Positions 1-8,541 of a stretch of 34,049 nt of DNA are shown piece by piece (the stretch's first letter is position 1; every line of letters starts with the position of its first letter). This stretch comes from Trichodesmium sp. MAG_R02. Lineage in GTDB: Bacteria > Cyanobacteriota > Cyanobacteriia > Cyanobacteriales > Microcoleaceae. The stretch spans positions 781 to 34,829 of the forward strand of contig JAKQYE010000037.1 of assembly GCA_023356605.1 (NCBI GenBank), read 5' to 3'. The translations under genes and the position numbers were made by a program. The notes beneath the pieces are model-generated. The model worked only from the letters and a program-made list of their open reading frames with translations. It was not told where the DNA came from and did not search any database.

Positions 1-2298
1 CAAGCATTAGATATGAGAAAGAAGCTCCTTGGTGCTGAACATCCTGATGTTGCCACCTCCCTCAACAATTTGGCTTTACTGTACAAAACTCAAGGAAGGT
101 ATACAGAAGCGGAACCTTTGTTTATACAAGCATTAGATATGAGAAAGAAGCTCCTTGGTGCTGAACATCCTGATGTTGCCACCTCCCTCAACAATTTGGC
201 TTTACTGTACAAAACTCAAGGAAGGTATACAGAAGCGGAACCTTTGTATATACAAGCATTAGAGATGTTGAAGAAGCTCCTTGGTGCTGAACATCCTGAT
301 GTTGCCACCAGCCTCAACAATTTGGCAGAACTTTACTCAGATCAAGGAAGGTATACAGAAGCGGAACCATTGTATAGACAAGCATTGGAAATGTATAAGA
401 AGCTCCTTGGTGCTGAACATCCTTATCTTGCCACCTTCCTCAACAATTTGGCAGGACTTTACTCTTCTCAAGGAAGGTATACAGAAGCTGAACCTTTGTA
501 TATACAAGCATTAGATATGAGAAAGAAGCTCCTTGGTGCTGAACATCCTTATGTTGCCTCCTCCCTCAACAATTTGGCAGGACTTTACTCAACTCAAGGT
601 AACATTGCCTCAGCAGTGCAATACCTTAAACGCGGCTTAGAAATTCAAGAAAAAAACCTAACTTACAACTTAGCCGCCGGTGCTGAACCTCAAAAAGACA
701 AATATCTCAAAACCATCTCAGGAGCCAAGGGTCTAGCCATCTCTCTCCATCTGCAAACAGCACCAAATAATCCAGCAGCCACAACTCTAGCATTCACAAC
801 CATCCTACGCCGCAAAGGTCGCCTCCTCCAATTCTTCACCACCAGCAGACAAATACTCCGACAACAACTCGACTCTCAAGGACTACAATGGCTAGATGAA
901 CTTAATAATATTTATAGTGAACTTTCCACTCTGCTCTATAACCGACCAAAAAATCTTCCTCTAGAAACCTACAAGGAAAATTTTGCCTTCTTAGAACAAC
1001 AGGCAAAAGAACTAGAAGACAAAATTGGTCGTCGCAGTAGCGAGTTTCGGGCAGCCACCCAACCTGTAACCTTAGAAGCTATTCAGGAGTTGATACCCGT
1101 TAACGCTGCTTTAGTAGAATTTGTACAGTATTCTCCTTTTGACCCCAAGACAAGAACATGGGAAGAGCCACGCTATGGAGTTTACGTTCTAAGTAGAGAG
1201 GGAGAACCCCAAGGCGTCGACCTGGGAACAGTTGAAGAAATTGAATCAGCTATAACATACTTTCGATTTTCTCTACGAGACAAAAAAACTCCCCTAAAAC
1301 AGCTTAAAGATGCAGCCAGAGAGGTTGAAAAAAAGCTGATGGAACCTGTACGTAAACTACTGGGGTCACAGAAACAAATTCTGATTTCTCCTGATGGCGA
1401 TCTTAATTTAATTCCTTTTGAAGCATTAGTGGATGAGAATAAGCGCTTTCTAGTAGAAAACTATAGCTTCACCTATCTAAGCTCAGGACGGGACTTACTC
1501 ACATTTACCTCTACCTCTAGAAACACATCACCAGCGGTATTGCTAGGGGACCCCAAATATGATGAAACAGGAAAAGTAGCTATTAAGCCTCAGGGTAGCT
1601 TCGACGATGCCTCAGAATTAGTATTTCCAAGATTAAAAGGAAGCGGTGAGGAAGTCAAAGCCATTGGTGAGTTGCTTGGAGTTGAACCTTTACTACGGGC
1701 GGAAGCGACTGAAGCAGCGGTCAAACAAGTTAAAAATCCTTTCATATTGCACATTGCTACTCATGGTTTATTTAGAACAGATGGAGATCCTGAAAAATCT
1801 CCCACGATAAATAAAGATTCCCTACTACGGTCAAGTTTAGCTCTGGCTGGGGTTAAGGAGGAACAAATAGATGGGGATAATGGTTTATTGACAGCTTTAG
1901 AAGCTGCCGGACTGAATTTGCTAGGCACAGAGCTAGTGGTATTATCCGCCTGCGACACAGGGTTGGGGGGAATTAGTCCCGGAGAGGGAGTTTATGGATT
2001 TAGACGAGCATTCGCGATCGCAGGTTCCCAGAGTCAAGTCATTAGTTTATGGAAAGTTGATGATCAAGGGACAAAAGACTTAATGGTGAAGTATTATCAA
2101 CGGTTGTTGGATGGGAAAATAGGACGAACAGAAGCCTTAAGGCAAACTCAACTGGAGATGCTGAGGGGAGAAGCCGGGGAAAAGTACACTCATCCTTATT
2201 TTTGGGCGAGTTTTATTCCCTCTGGAAATTGGCTGCCGATCCCTTCCAGGAAAAGTCAACCTTCCCCTTTATCCCCTGCCTCCAAGGGGGGAAATTAA
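1..2298 (+). CDS. TPR-CHAT caspase-like protease, 5'-partial
   Basis: The reading frame is open from base 1, so the gene starts outside the window; the ATG at 13 lies inside a repeat. The N-terminal part is five tandem 42-residue kinesin-light-chain-type TPRs (126-bp units starting at 13, 139, 265, 391 and 517) with the core LNNLALLY and GRYTEAEPLY. A linker follows (about 215-340), then a C-terminal CHAT domain (peptidase clan CD, caspase-like). The catalytic pair is visible: His in HIATHG (codon 1762-1764) and Cys in LSACDTG (codon 1951-1953). Such proteins are thought to be cytosolic proteases switched on through TPR-bound partners; substrate and trigger are unknown. The domain ends normally at FIPSGNWLP, but about 17 Ser/Pro/Lys/Gly residues follow that look like read-through into an intergenic C/G-run repeat. 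No partner gene is adjacent in the window. Confidence 0.9.
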   Translation, partial: QALDMRKKLLGAEHPDVATSLNNLALLYKTQGRYTEAEPLFIQALDMRKKLLGAEHPDVATSLNNLALLYKTQGRYTEAEPLYIQALEMLKKLLGAEHPDVATSLNNLAELYSDQGRYTEAEPLYRQALEMYKKLLGAEHPYLATFLNNLAGLYSSQGRYTEAEPLYIQALDMRKKLLGAEHPYVASSLNNLAGLYSTQGNIASAVQYLKRGLEIQEKNLTYNLAAGAEPQKDKYLKTISGAKGLAISLHLQTAPNNPAATTLAFTTILRRKGRLLQFFTTSRQILRQQLDSQGLQWLDELNNIYSELSTLLYNRPKNLPLETYKENFAFLEQQAKELEDKIGRRSSEFRAATQPVTLEAIQELIPVNAALVEFVQYSPFDPKTRTWEEPRYGVYVLSREGEPQGVDLGTVEEIESAITYFRFSLRDKKTPLKQLKDAAREVEKKLMEPVRKLLGSQKQILISPDGDLNLIPFEALVDENKRFLVENYSFTYLSSGRDLLTFTSTSRNTSPAVLLGDPKYDETGKVAIKPQGSFDDASELVFPRLKGSGEEVKAIGELLGVEPLLRAEATEAAVKQVKNPFILHIATHGLFRTDGDPEKSPTINKDSLLRSSLALAGVKEEQIDGDNGLLTALEAAGLNLLGTELVVLSACDTGLGGISPGEGVYGFRRAFAIAGSQSQVISLWKVDDQGTKDLMVKYYQRLLDGKIGRTEALRQTQLEMLRGEAGEKYTHPYFWASFIPSGNWLPIPSRKSQPSPLSPASKGGN
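13..642 (+). repeat. 126-bp tandem coding repeats (TPR units)
   Basis: Five head-to-tail 126-bp units encode TPRs. Units 1 and 2 are almost identical at nucleotide level; the visible protein change is Phe to Tyr near the unit end. Units 3-5 differ at a few positions in helix A. Identity at silent positions points to recent expansion or gene conversion. More units probably lie upstream of the window. Confidence 0.9.
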
Positions 2299-2620
2299 AA
2301 GTCAGATTTTATCAGCTCACAATAATACAGCGCTTTTAAAATTGATCAACTACATCGCCATAACCAAAACCTTGTAGGGACCTTCCATGCAACCTCCCTA
2401 CAGTGGTCTACCGACATGAAAACTGCTGTAATAAATATGACCATAGTATTGTTAGGAATAAAATACTAGGCTTTTCTTGAATAGGCGATCGCCACAATAA
2501 ATCTAGAATATTCTATTGATCAAAATATAAGAAAAATGAGTAAACTATATGCAGCGTAGTTGTATAAATCCTGTATAATTAATAATATTAATTTCAGCAA
2601 AAATTAATCAAAGAAAAATT
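2299..2620. other. Spacer with one family A element and a HIP1-containing repeat
   Basis: No gene is seen. The spacer holds a family A palindromic element (2326-2430) and, around 2470-2530, a HIP1-containing stretch (AATAGGCGATCGCC, then TAGAATATTCT). The same stretch recurs at about 3418, 3703 and in part at 3988. Confidence 0.6.
2326..2430 (+). repeat. Palindromic element family A, copy 1
   Basis: A 105-bp element starts TACAGCGCTTTT and ends AACTGCTGTA, so the ends form an imperfect inverted repeat. Internally GTAGGGAC and CCCTAC arms form a second stem. Other copies lie at 3466-3570, 3751-3855, 11819-11933 and (reversed) 14145-14252. It has no coding capacity and is MITE-like; the family is described from this window only. 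Confidence 0.8.
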
Positions 2621-3286
2621 ATGATGTCTTCATCAGTTCTAAACTACAATTCAGATCTAAGAAACTATCTCTGGTCAGTAGGGATCAGAGAACCAGAAAT
2701 ACTGAAAAAACTCAGGATAGAAACATTAAAAGACAAAAGTGCGCTTATGCAAATATGCCCTGAGCAAGGTGCTTTTATGGCTAATTTAGTTCGTATAATG
2801 GGAGTAAATAAAGCAATTGAGGTAGGCACATATACTGGTTACAGTTCTTTAGCCGTTGCTTTAGCTCTTCCGGAAAAAGGAACCTTAGTAGCTTGCGATG
2901 TATCTGAAGAATGGACTTCAGTAGCAAAGAGGTTCTGGGAAGAAGCAGGAGTAGCACATAAAATTCAGTTGTTCTTAGCCCCCGCTCAAGAAACCTTACA
3001 AGTAAAAATAGATTCGGGAGAGTCGGGCACCTTTGATTTTATGTTTATCGATGCGGATAAAACTAACTATGAAATTTATTATGAGAAAGGACTTCAACTA
3101 TTAAGAAAAGGGGGTTTAATCATAATAGACAATGTCTTATGGTCTGGAGCAGTTATTAATAATAAAATCAATGATCAAAGTACTGTGGCTTTGAGAAATC
3201 TCAACGATTTAATTTGTAAAGACGAAAGAGTAGATATCTCTATGCTACCTATAGGTGATGGATTAACCTTGGCTGTCAAGAGATAA
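2621..3286 (+). CDS. SAM-dependent O-methyltransferase (COMT/Methyltransf_3 type)
   Basis: A 221-residue class I methyltransferase of the cation-dependent caffeoyl-CoA/catechol O-methyltransferase family, normal in length. Visible motifs: SAM-binding motif I EVGTYTGYSS (67-76); acidic motif ACDVSEEW (91-98) for the SAM ribose; FIDADK (142-147) with metal-binding Asp144; and DNVLWSG (170-176) supplying Asp170/Asn171. It is predicted to methylate a catechol-like hydroxyl in the cytoplasm. Cyanobacterial relatives (Slr0095 type) act on phenolic acids in vitro, but the natural substrate is unknown. Two ATGs stand in tandem at 2621 and 2624, with only a weak purine-rich stretch upstream, so either may be used. 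The gene is isolated on both sides by repeat-filled spacers, so no operon partner suggests a pathway. Confidence 0.88.
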   Translation: MMSSSVLNYNSDLRNYLWSVGIREPEILKKLRIETLKDKSALMQICPEQGAFMANLVRIMGVNKAIEVGTYTGYSSLAVALALPEKGTLVACDVSEEWTSVAKRFWEEAGVAHKIQLFLAPAQETLQVKIDSGESGTFDFMFIDADKTNYEIYYEKGLQLLRKGGLIIIDNVLWSGAVINNKINDQSTVALRNLNDLICKDERVDISMLPIGDGLTLAVKR

Positions 3287-3465
3287 ATTATTAAATTCTA
3301 CAGTAAATCTAACAGGACTTATAAGAGAAGTCAAAAGTCAAAAGTAAACCGTACGAAAAAAACTCTAGAAAATCGTAAAAGCTTTTATCTTGATATTGGA
3401 TTAACCAATATTTCTTAAATAGGCGATCGCCACAATAAATCTAGAATATTCTATTGCTCAAAATA

Positions 3466-3570
3466 TACAGCGCTTTTCAAATTGATGAACTACATCCCCA
3501 TAACCAAAATCTTGTAGGGACCTTGCATGAAATGTCCCTACTGTGGTCGACCGACATGAAAAATGCTGTA
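3466..3570 (+). repeat. Palindromic element family A, copy 2
   Basis: Ends TACAGCGCTTTTCA and TGAAAAATGCTGTA form an imperfect inverted repeat. The internal stem is GTAGGGAC/GTCCCTAC. Its length is 105 bp, identical to copy 3. Confidence 0.85.
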
Positions 3571-3750
3571 GTATTATCAGGTCAGGACTTACACAGAAAC
3601 CCTATATCTAGTAGGGGCTTTCTGGCATTTCCCCTCTACAGATAGATTATCAGCTACCAGCCATGGCTAAGTCTGGTAAGTAAAAATACTAGGCTTTTCT
3701 TAAATAGGCGATCGCCACAATAAATCTAGAATATTCTATTGCTCAAAATA

Positions 3751-3855
3751 TACAGCGCTTTTCAAATTGATGAACTACATCCCCATAACCAAAATCTTGT
3801 AGGGACCTTGCATGAAATGTCCCTACTGTGGTCGACCGACATGAAAAATGCTGTA
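3751..3855 (+). repeat. Palindromic element family A, copy 3
   Basis: Identical to copy 2 because it lies in the second unit of the 285-bp tandem duplication. Confidence 0.85.
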
Positions 3856-4240
3856 GTATTATCAGGTCAGGACTTACACAGAAACCCTATATCTAGTAGG
3901 GGCTTTCTGGCATTTCCCCTCTACAGATAGATTATCAGCTACCAGCCATGGCTAAGTCTGGTAAGTAAAAATACTAGGCTTTTCTTAAATAGGCGATCGC
4001 ACAGTAAACCCAGAATATTCTCTTCTTTTTATATTTACCAGAATCTTCAGCATAACCTATTTGGCCCAAACTTAGCTAACAGTCATTGTTCTCATCAATG
4101 ACCTGGGAGGGGTGGTTGTACCATCAGGATGGGCACAGACCTCTGTCCCTTAACAGCAGCTATCAACCAAGCAACTCAAGAGCTGATAATTAATCCCACT
4201 CTCAATCAAAATAGTAAAAAGTCAGAAAATGATGGGATAG

Positions 4241-4511
4241 GACTTACGCAGTACATATATATAGTTAATTTTTGGTAATTATTTCAGATATAATAACTTT
4301 AATTTAGATTGAGACATTTTTTTATTTCTATAACTAAGTTTCAGCAAGAAAAAGTTTTCTATTCTTATTTAAAACGACTATAAAAATACCACAATCACAA
4401 GACTTACGTATTGCTTCTATATATAGTGTATTTCTGATAATTATTTCCAATATTTACACTACAATTAGTGTCTTTGGGTAAGTCCTGAATCAATGCCTTT
4501 ACCTAAGTCCT
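4241..4511. repeat. Nested cluster: family B element carrying a family C and a second family B element
   Basis: The outer family B left end AGGACTTACGCAG is at 4241 and a matching right end CTAAGTCCT finishes at 4511. Inside lie a family C element (about 4290-4382) and a complete family B element (about 4399-4487). The order suggests successive insertions into an older element; this nesting is inferred from end matching only. Confidence 0.6.
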
Positions 4512-4627
4512 ATTTTTAGTCATTTCTAGTTTTGTTCGATGAAGTTAACTGTTTAGCCTTGACAAAAAAATATAGAGTGAGTAAAGATAATGGCAATACT
4601 AAATCTTATCAATTTGTAAGGATATCT

Positions 4628-5605
4628 ATGAACACAAGACTTGCTTCAAATGCCCCTGCCAGTGCAGATACCGTTTTATATTCACAGACAGTAGCTACAA
4701 ATCAGGAATTAGCTCCAGACTTAGTTCGTGACTCAAAATTGAACCTTAGAATAGATTATGTCAACAATATGCCATTTGTGTTGGGGGCTGGTTACTTTAG
4801 TGAAACTCCAAATTTAGCCTCCCCAGTACCTGTGGGAGAACAACTATTATTGGTGGATCAGAATGAGGGAATTTATCGCTTTGAAGGTAATAGTGTGTCT
4901 GAGGTTTTTAACATTGATGACGCGCCAGTAGGACTGACACTCGATAATCCACAATTAATTCCTAACCGACAACCAATTCTCAATATTGCTGGGAATGCAG
5001 TTGGTGACAAAGTTATCGTAGTCTATATGTCTTCTACCCTTCCAAAGGAAGAATTAGTTGAGCAAAATTCTTACACCCTTCCAGAGGCTCTCCCCGGAGA
5101 AACAGCTGAGGGGCCTGTGCCTAATTTGTATCAGCTGTCCCCGACATATTATCAGGTGATGTACGAATACCAATTTGACGGAGAAAAACTTTCTAATCCG
5201 AAAGCTATTGCCTCCTTTGAAACGCAAGCTCAACACCACCATGGGGGAGCATTAGAAGTATTGCCAAATGGTGATATTTTATATGCGACTGGAGATGGGC
5301 TGCCATTTGGTTTAGATGGTAGATATGCTCCACAAGATGATAACTCTCACCTGAGCAAAATTCTAATTGTGGACCCTGCCGATGGATCATTTGAAGTTGC
5401 AGCAAAAGGCGTGAGGAATGTCCAACACTTCCAAATTCTTGATTCACCCCAAGATGAACTTAATTTACTTGTTTTTACCGATATCGGAGGGGTGACCGCT
5501 GAGGAAATTAACTCCATATCTTTGTCAGATCTATACAATACAGACGAAATTGAGAATTGTCGGCCTAAATTTTGTGAATATGGTCTGGCCATTTTTGTGG
5601 TTTAG
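4628..5605 (+). CDS. Glucose/sorbosone-dehydrogenase-like beta-propeller protein, probably C-terminally shortened
   Basis: The ATG at 4628 is chosen because AAGGA lies just upstream; the frame extends to a TTG at 4532, but those 32 residues look non-coding. The protein is about 325 residues. The stretch QHHHGGALEVLPNGDILYA, then TGDG and, about 20 residues on, SKILIVDP, matches the H-GG...G.LY..TGD...G.ilr.d signature of PQQ-type sugar dehydrogenase (GSDH) propellers. PQQ binding or enzyme activity cannot be shown. No signal peptide is visible. The protein ends in an odd Cys-containing tail (IENCRPKFCEYGLAIFVV) right before a HIP1 site and a family B element. Full-length GSDH proteins continue further, so the 3' end was probably lost to a frameshift or repeat insertion. 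It could be a non-enzymatic propeller or a dying gene. Confidence 0.6.
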   Translation: MNTRLASNAPASADTVLYSQTVATNQELAPDLVRDSKLNLRIDYVNNMPFVLGAGYFSETPNLASPVPVGEQLLLVDQNEGIYRFEGNSVSEVFNIDDAPVGLTLDNPQLIPNRQPILNIAGNAVGDKVIVVYMSSTLPKEELVEQNSYTLPEALPGETAEGPVPNLYQLSPTYYQVMYEYQFDGEKLSNPKAIASFETQAQHHHGGALEVLPNGDILYATGDGLPFGLDGRYAPQDDNSHLSKILIVDPADGSFEVAAKGVRNVQHFQILDSPQDELNLLVFTDIGGVTAEEINSISLSDLYNTDEIENCRPKFCEYGLAIFVV

Positions 5606-5626
5606 CGATCGCTCTAGATAACTATC

Positions 5627-5717
5627 AGGACTTACGTAGAACAACTATATCTAGTAGGGGTTAACGGCCGTTAACCCCTACAGATGGTGTATATTTTCAT
5701 ATTTGGCGTAAGTCCTG
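5627..5717. repeat. Palindromic element family B carrying a 28-bp perfect palindrome
   Basis: Ends AGGACTTACG (5627) and CGTAAGTCCT (about 5716) are inverted. Inside, 5654-5681 is a perfect palindrome with arm GTAGGGGTTAACGG. The element lies 21 bp after the stop of the propeller gene and could end transcription. Confidence 0.8.
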
Positions 5718-5971
5718 AACTATTTTGGTATGAAGTCACATTTTAAACTTTTGTGGTTCATTCATATGAAAACCGTTGTAACCCTACCTACAAGAGAGGA
5801 AATTATGAAATACTAAATTAATTATCGCTCTTAGCGGTAATATTTTAGACAAAAATAAAATAGGATTGCTATAGATAGATTATTTGTATGGGGTTGCGCT
5901 GCCACTCAACCCAATCTACAAAAGAGGCTAGCAAATATAGCCATTGGGAGTATTTCCCGTTCCCTGTATTG
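5718..5971. other. Short spacer between convergent genes
   Basis: No gene seen. It contains a D-type end (AGGATTGCTATAG, about 5862) and, about 5887-5921, an imperfect hairpin with arms GGGTTG and CAACCC, a possible terminator region between convergent transcription units. Confidence 0.4.
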
Positions 5972-8518
5972 CTATAACCAATTACCAACAATAATAAATG
6001 GTGACCAATAATAAGGTATATTGTAATTTGAATTTGGTTCAATCTCTCCTTTGATAAATTTAATTTGAACCTGACGTAGTGCTTCTGCTTTTCTCAGTTG
6101 CGAACTCTTAGACTGCAATAATTGTTGATAAAATTGTTTCATTAATTCTGTTGTAGAGGCATCATGTACCCTCCATAAACTCCCTAAAACACTACGAGCA
6201 CCTGCCCGAACTGCAACTCCAGCCAAACCCAATGCTGCTCGTTGATCTCCAACTGCTGTCTGGCAAGCACTTAAAACTAATAATTCTATAGCTCGATCCG
6301 ATCGCTGCAAATTCTCACTCTGGAGGAGTTTATCGAAATCTCTAACATTAATAGGTTTATCCCATGCTAAAATGAAAGTATCATCAGGATTAGAACTAAA
6401 TTGTCCATGAGAGGCAATATGGACAATGTTAAAGGGCTCAGAATTAATTTTGTCTTGAATATTAATTTCTGTGAATTTTTCATCTATTAATTGCTCAGAT
6501 TGTGGTACCGTTCTGTTAATAGCTTCTATTTCCCGTTTAACGTTAGTTAAACGATGATAGCCTCTCTCTCTATAACTTGGTGCTTCTTTGTCTGTTCCAG
6601 TAGTTAATACTCGCGCTTGCTCTTTTAATAAGGGTTTGGGAGCCAGCAATTCCAAACTCGGAGCCACAACGATCGCGTATCGTTCCACAAGATATCGTGC
6701 CTGTTCACTATCATATAAAACGGACATAGGAATATTTCTTAGTTCTCCTTCCAAAACAAAAACCAGGGTTTTTATTTGACTCGTATCATGTTTGAGATTC
6801 GTTTCCAAATCCGCTTCAAAAGGCTTAATTAACAACTGATAAAGTTGATTTGACTGGGATTTTGTTTTACTTATTAGTTCTGGTCTTATTGGACTCAGTG
6901 TAATATTAACCCTGAGGGACTGCAATAGGTGATTCTCAAATTGGGCTTTAAAGTCACTTTCACTCACGGCAGCATAACGAAAATTATCAGTACCAGGCAA
7001 TTTTAGAATAATACTTAATTGATCCTTAAATAAGATTGGATAAATAACAGCTGCATTCTCATCAATTTGATCAATATTAATATCCTGAGTATTCACACAA
7101 GCATCTTGGAAAAAGTTATCCAATTCTGCTAATTTTAGAGATTCAATTACTCTAACAGCAGTTTTAATATTTGCCACATTAGGTTGATTTGAGTCTAGTT
7201 CAGGCCGGAGTAATAAGTATAGCAATTTTCTATACAAAGGTTCAATAGTAGCACGAAAATCAAACTGAATATCTTGATTTAATCCTACTAAATCCCGTCT
7301 TAAAACTTGGAGGCTATTAAAAGCAGATTTTTCAGCTAAGAGTGCTTCTGAATAATTTCCTTGCTGAATCAAAATATCTCCTAATTGTTCTTGGAGTTTA
7401 TAAGCAATATCAGAAGCAGATATTTTTTGAGCAATAACTAATGCTTTATTTGTCAATTTTAGTGCTTTTTCCAGTCGTTTTTGATTGAGAATAAATTTTG
7501 CCTTAGTGGCAATTCCATCAGCTTCTAAACGGGAATCATTAATATCTTTTGCTTGTTGAATTCCCTGATTTAATAATGCATAAACTGGAATCAAATCAGT
7601 CAAATTTATTTTAAGTTGAGCCCAAGTTGATTGAGGATCTATTTCCTCAAGATCTATGAATATTTTGGCTAAGTTAATTATGATTTTAATTGATTCATGA
7701 GTAGGATTAATTTGATTTAAATAATGAACAATTTTTGGTAGAGTATCAATCTGAAATTCCACATAAGGCTGCAGTAAATTACTCCTGAATACTTGAACCA
7801 ACTGGCTAGATTTAACTAGTAAATTAAGATTATTAATAGTTCCTTGAATTTGAAATAATTTGTCATTAGAAATACTTACAGCTTCTTGATAATTAGATAA
7901 ACTTTGATTAACTAGTTTTTGAAGTTTTTCTTCATCTTGACTACTTCTACGATTAGGATCAAGATTAGCAATATTTTGGGCTTGAGAAAGCATATTATTA
8001 CCTAAATTAATCAACAATTGAGCTTTAGTATTGTTAGAATATACCCACTTCCTACTTGCTTCTAATACCTTTTCAGATAACTCTAATTTACCGACCGCTC
8101 GCAGTCCATTTCCTAAACTTTGTAATCCCTGAAAATTTAGGCTAGTATTTGATGTTTGAAACTTTAGCAGAATATTTTCTAAGTCATTTTCGGTTAAGCG
8201 AAGGCATTTTAAATCATTGCCGAATGCTTCCAAGACAGTATTACAGGAACGTCGATAAAAGCCTAAACTGGTTAAAGCCTTAGCTTGATTAATTTGAGTG
8301 CCGATAATACCAGTTTGATTTTGATTTTGGCGATAGAGTTCTTCTGCTTCTTGCCAAATTTCTAATGCTGCTTCTGCCTTTCCTTGTTGTAATAATTGAG
8401 TTCCTTTTTGAACTAGATTAGCTGCAGAAGATTGAGCTAAAGTAGGAGATAAAATATTAATTCCCACAGTGAAACATAAACTTAATAGGGTAATGGCGAG
8501 CAATTTTATAATCTTCAT
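5972..8518 (-). CDS. Secreted or periplasmic CHAT-domain protease with N-terminal helical repeats
   Basis: I use the ATG at 8518 (about 848 residues). It begins MKIIKLLAITLLSL and gives a good signal peptide ending near PTLAQ; the longer frame from 8560 adds 14 residues ahead of it and overlaps the upstream gene by 19 bp. TPR-like helices run from about 30 to 450 (for example NLVQKGTQLLQQGKAEAAL). The CHAT domain occupies about 560-848, with the catalytic pair His704 in HIASHGQF (codon 6407-6409) and Cys752 in LSACQTAVG (codon 6263-6265), and ends in the typical YYWSPFIIVGNWL. The signal peptide implies that this protease works outside the cytoplasm. It lies just downstream of the haemagglutinin-like gene on the same strand, as is common in cyanobacteria, so the two are probably co-transcribed and functionally linked; the link is inference. 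Confidence 0.87.
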   Translation of the reverse strand: MKIIKLLAITLLSLCFTVGINILSPTLAQSSAANLVQKGTQLLQQGKAEAALEIWQEAEELYRQNQNQTGIIGTQINQAKALTSLGFYRRSCNTVLEAFGNDLKCLRLTENDLENILLKFQTSNTSLNFQGLQSLGNGLRAVGKLELSEKVLEASRKWVYSNNTKAQLLINLGNNMLSQAQNIANLDPNRRSSQDEEKLQKLVNQSLSNYQEAVSISNDKLFQIQGTINNLNLLVKSSQLVQVFRSNLLQPYVEFQIDTLPKIVHYLNQINPTHESIKIIINLAKIFIDLEEIDPQSTWAQLKINLTDLIPVYALLNQGIQQAKDINDSRLEADGIATKAKFILNQKRLEKALKLTNKALVIAQKISASDIAYKLQEQLGDILIQQGNYSEALLAEKSAFNSLQVLRRDLVGLNQDIQFDFRATIEPLYRKLLYLLLRPELDSNQPNVANIKTAVRVIESLKLAELDNFFQDACVNTQDINIDQIDENAAVIYPILFKDQLSIILKLPGTDNFRYAAVSESDFKAQFENHLLQSLRVNITLSPIRPELISKTKSQSNQLYQLLIKPFEADLETNLKHDTSQIKTLVFVLEGELRNIPMSVLYDSEQARYLVERYAIVVAPSLELLAPKPLLKEQARVLTTGTDKEAPSYRERGYHRLTNVKREIEAINRTVPQSEQLIDEKFTEINIQDKINSEPFNIVHIASHGQFSSNPDDTFILAWDKPINVRDFDKLLQSENLQRSDRAIELLVLSACQTAVGDQRAALGLAGVAVRAGARSVLGSLWRVHDASTTELMKQFYQQLLQSKSSQLRKAEALRQVQIKFIKGEIEPNSNYNIPYYWSPFIIVGNWL

Positions 8519-8541
8519 AAATATATAAATTTCATATAAAA

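Larger units (their letters stand above)
3411..3980. repeat. Perfect 285-bp tandem duplication, plus start of a third unit
   Basis: Unit 1 is 3411-3695 and unit 2 is 3696-3980. I see no difference between them by eye. A third unit starts at 3981 (TTTCTTAAATAGGCGATCGC) and diverges after about 20 bases. Each unit contains a HIP1 site, one family A element and a family B-like half starting AGGACTTACA with a GTAGGGG...CCCCTCTAC inner stem. The 63-codon ORFs in each unit are by-products of the repeat. Confidence 0.9.
3287..4531. other. Repeat-dense spacer
   Basis: About 1.2 kb without a convincing gene. It starts with an AAAAGTCAAAAGT-type simple repeat (about 3330). A 285-bp tandem duplication (3411-3980) with a truncated third start follows, then unassigned DNA (about 4020-4235), then a nested cluster of palindromic elements (4241-4511). 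Confidence 0.7.

Noticed and set aside
281-514. 77-codon ORF inside the TPR region
   Set aside because: Alternative frame of the TPR repeats; its own repetitiveness is inherited from the 126-bp units.
3454-3930. Two identical 63-codon ORFs at 3454-3645 and 3739-3930
   Set aside because: They lie wholly within the 285-bp tandem repeats across a family A palindrome; no ribosome binding site, no family, and the identity comes from the DNA duplication.
3411-3980. CRISPR-like array
   Set aside because: Only two long identical units and no short repeats with unique spacers; no cas genes in the window.
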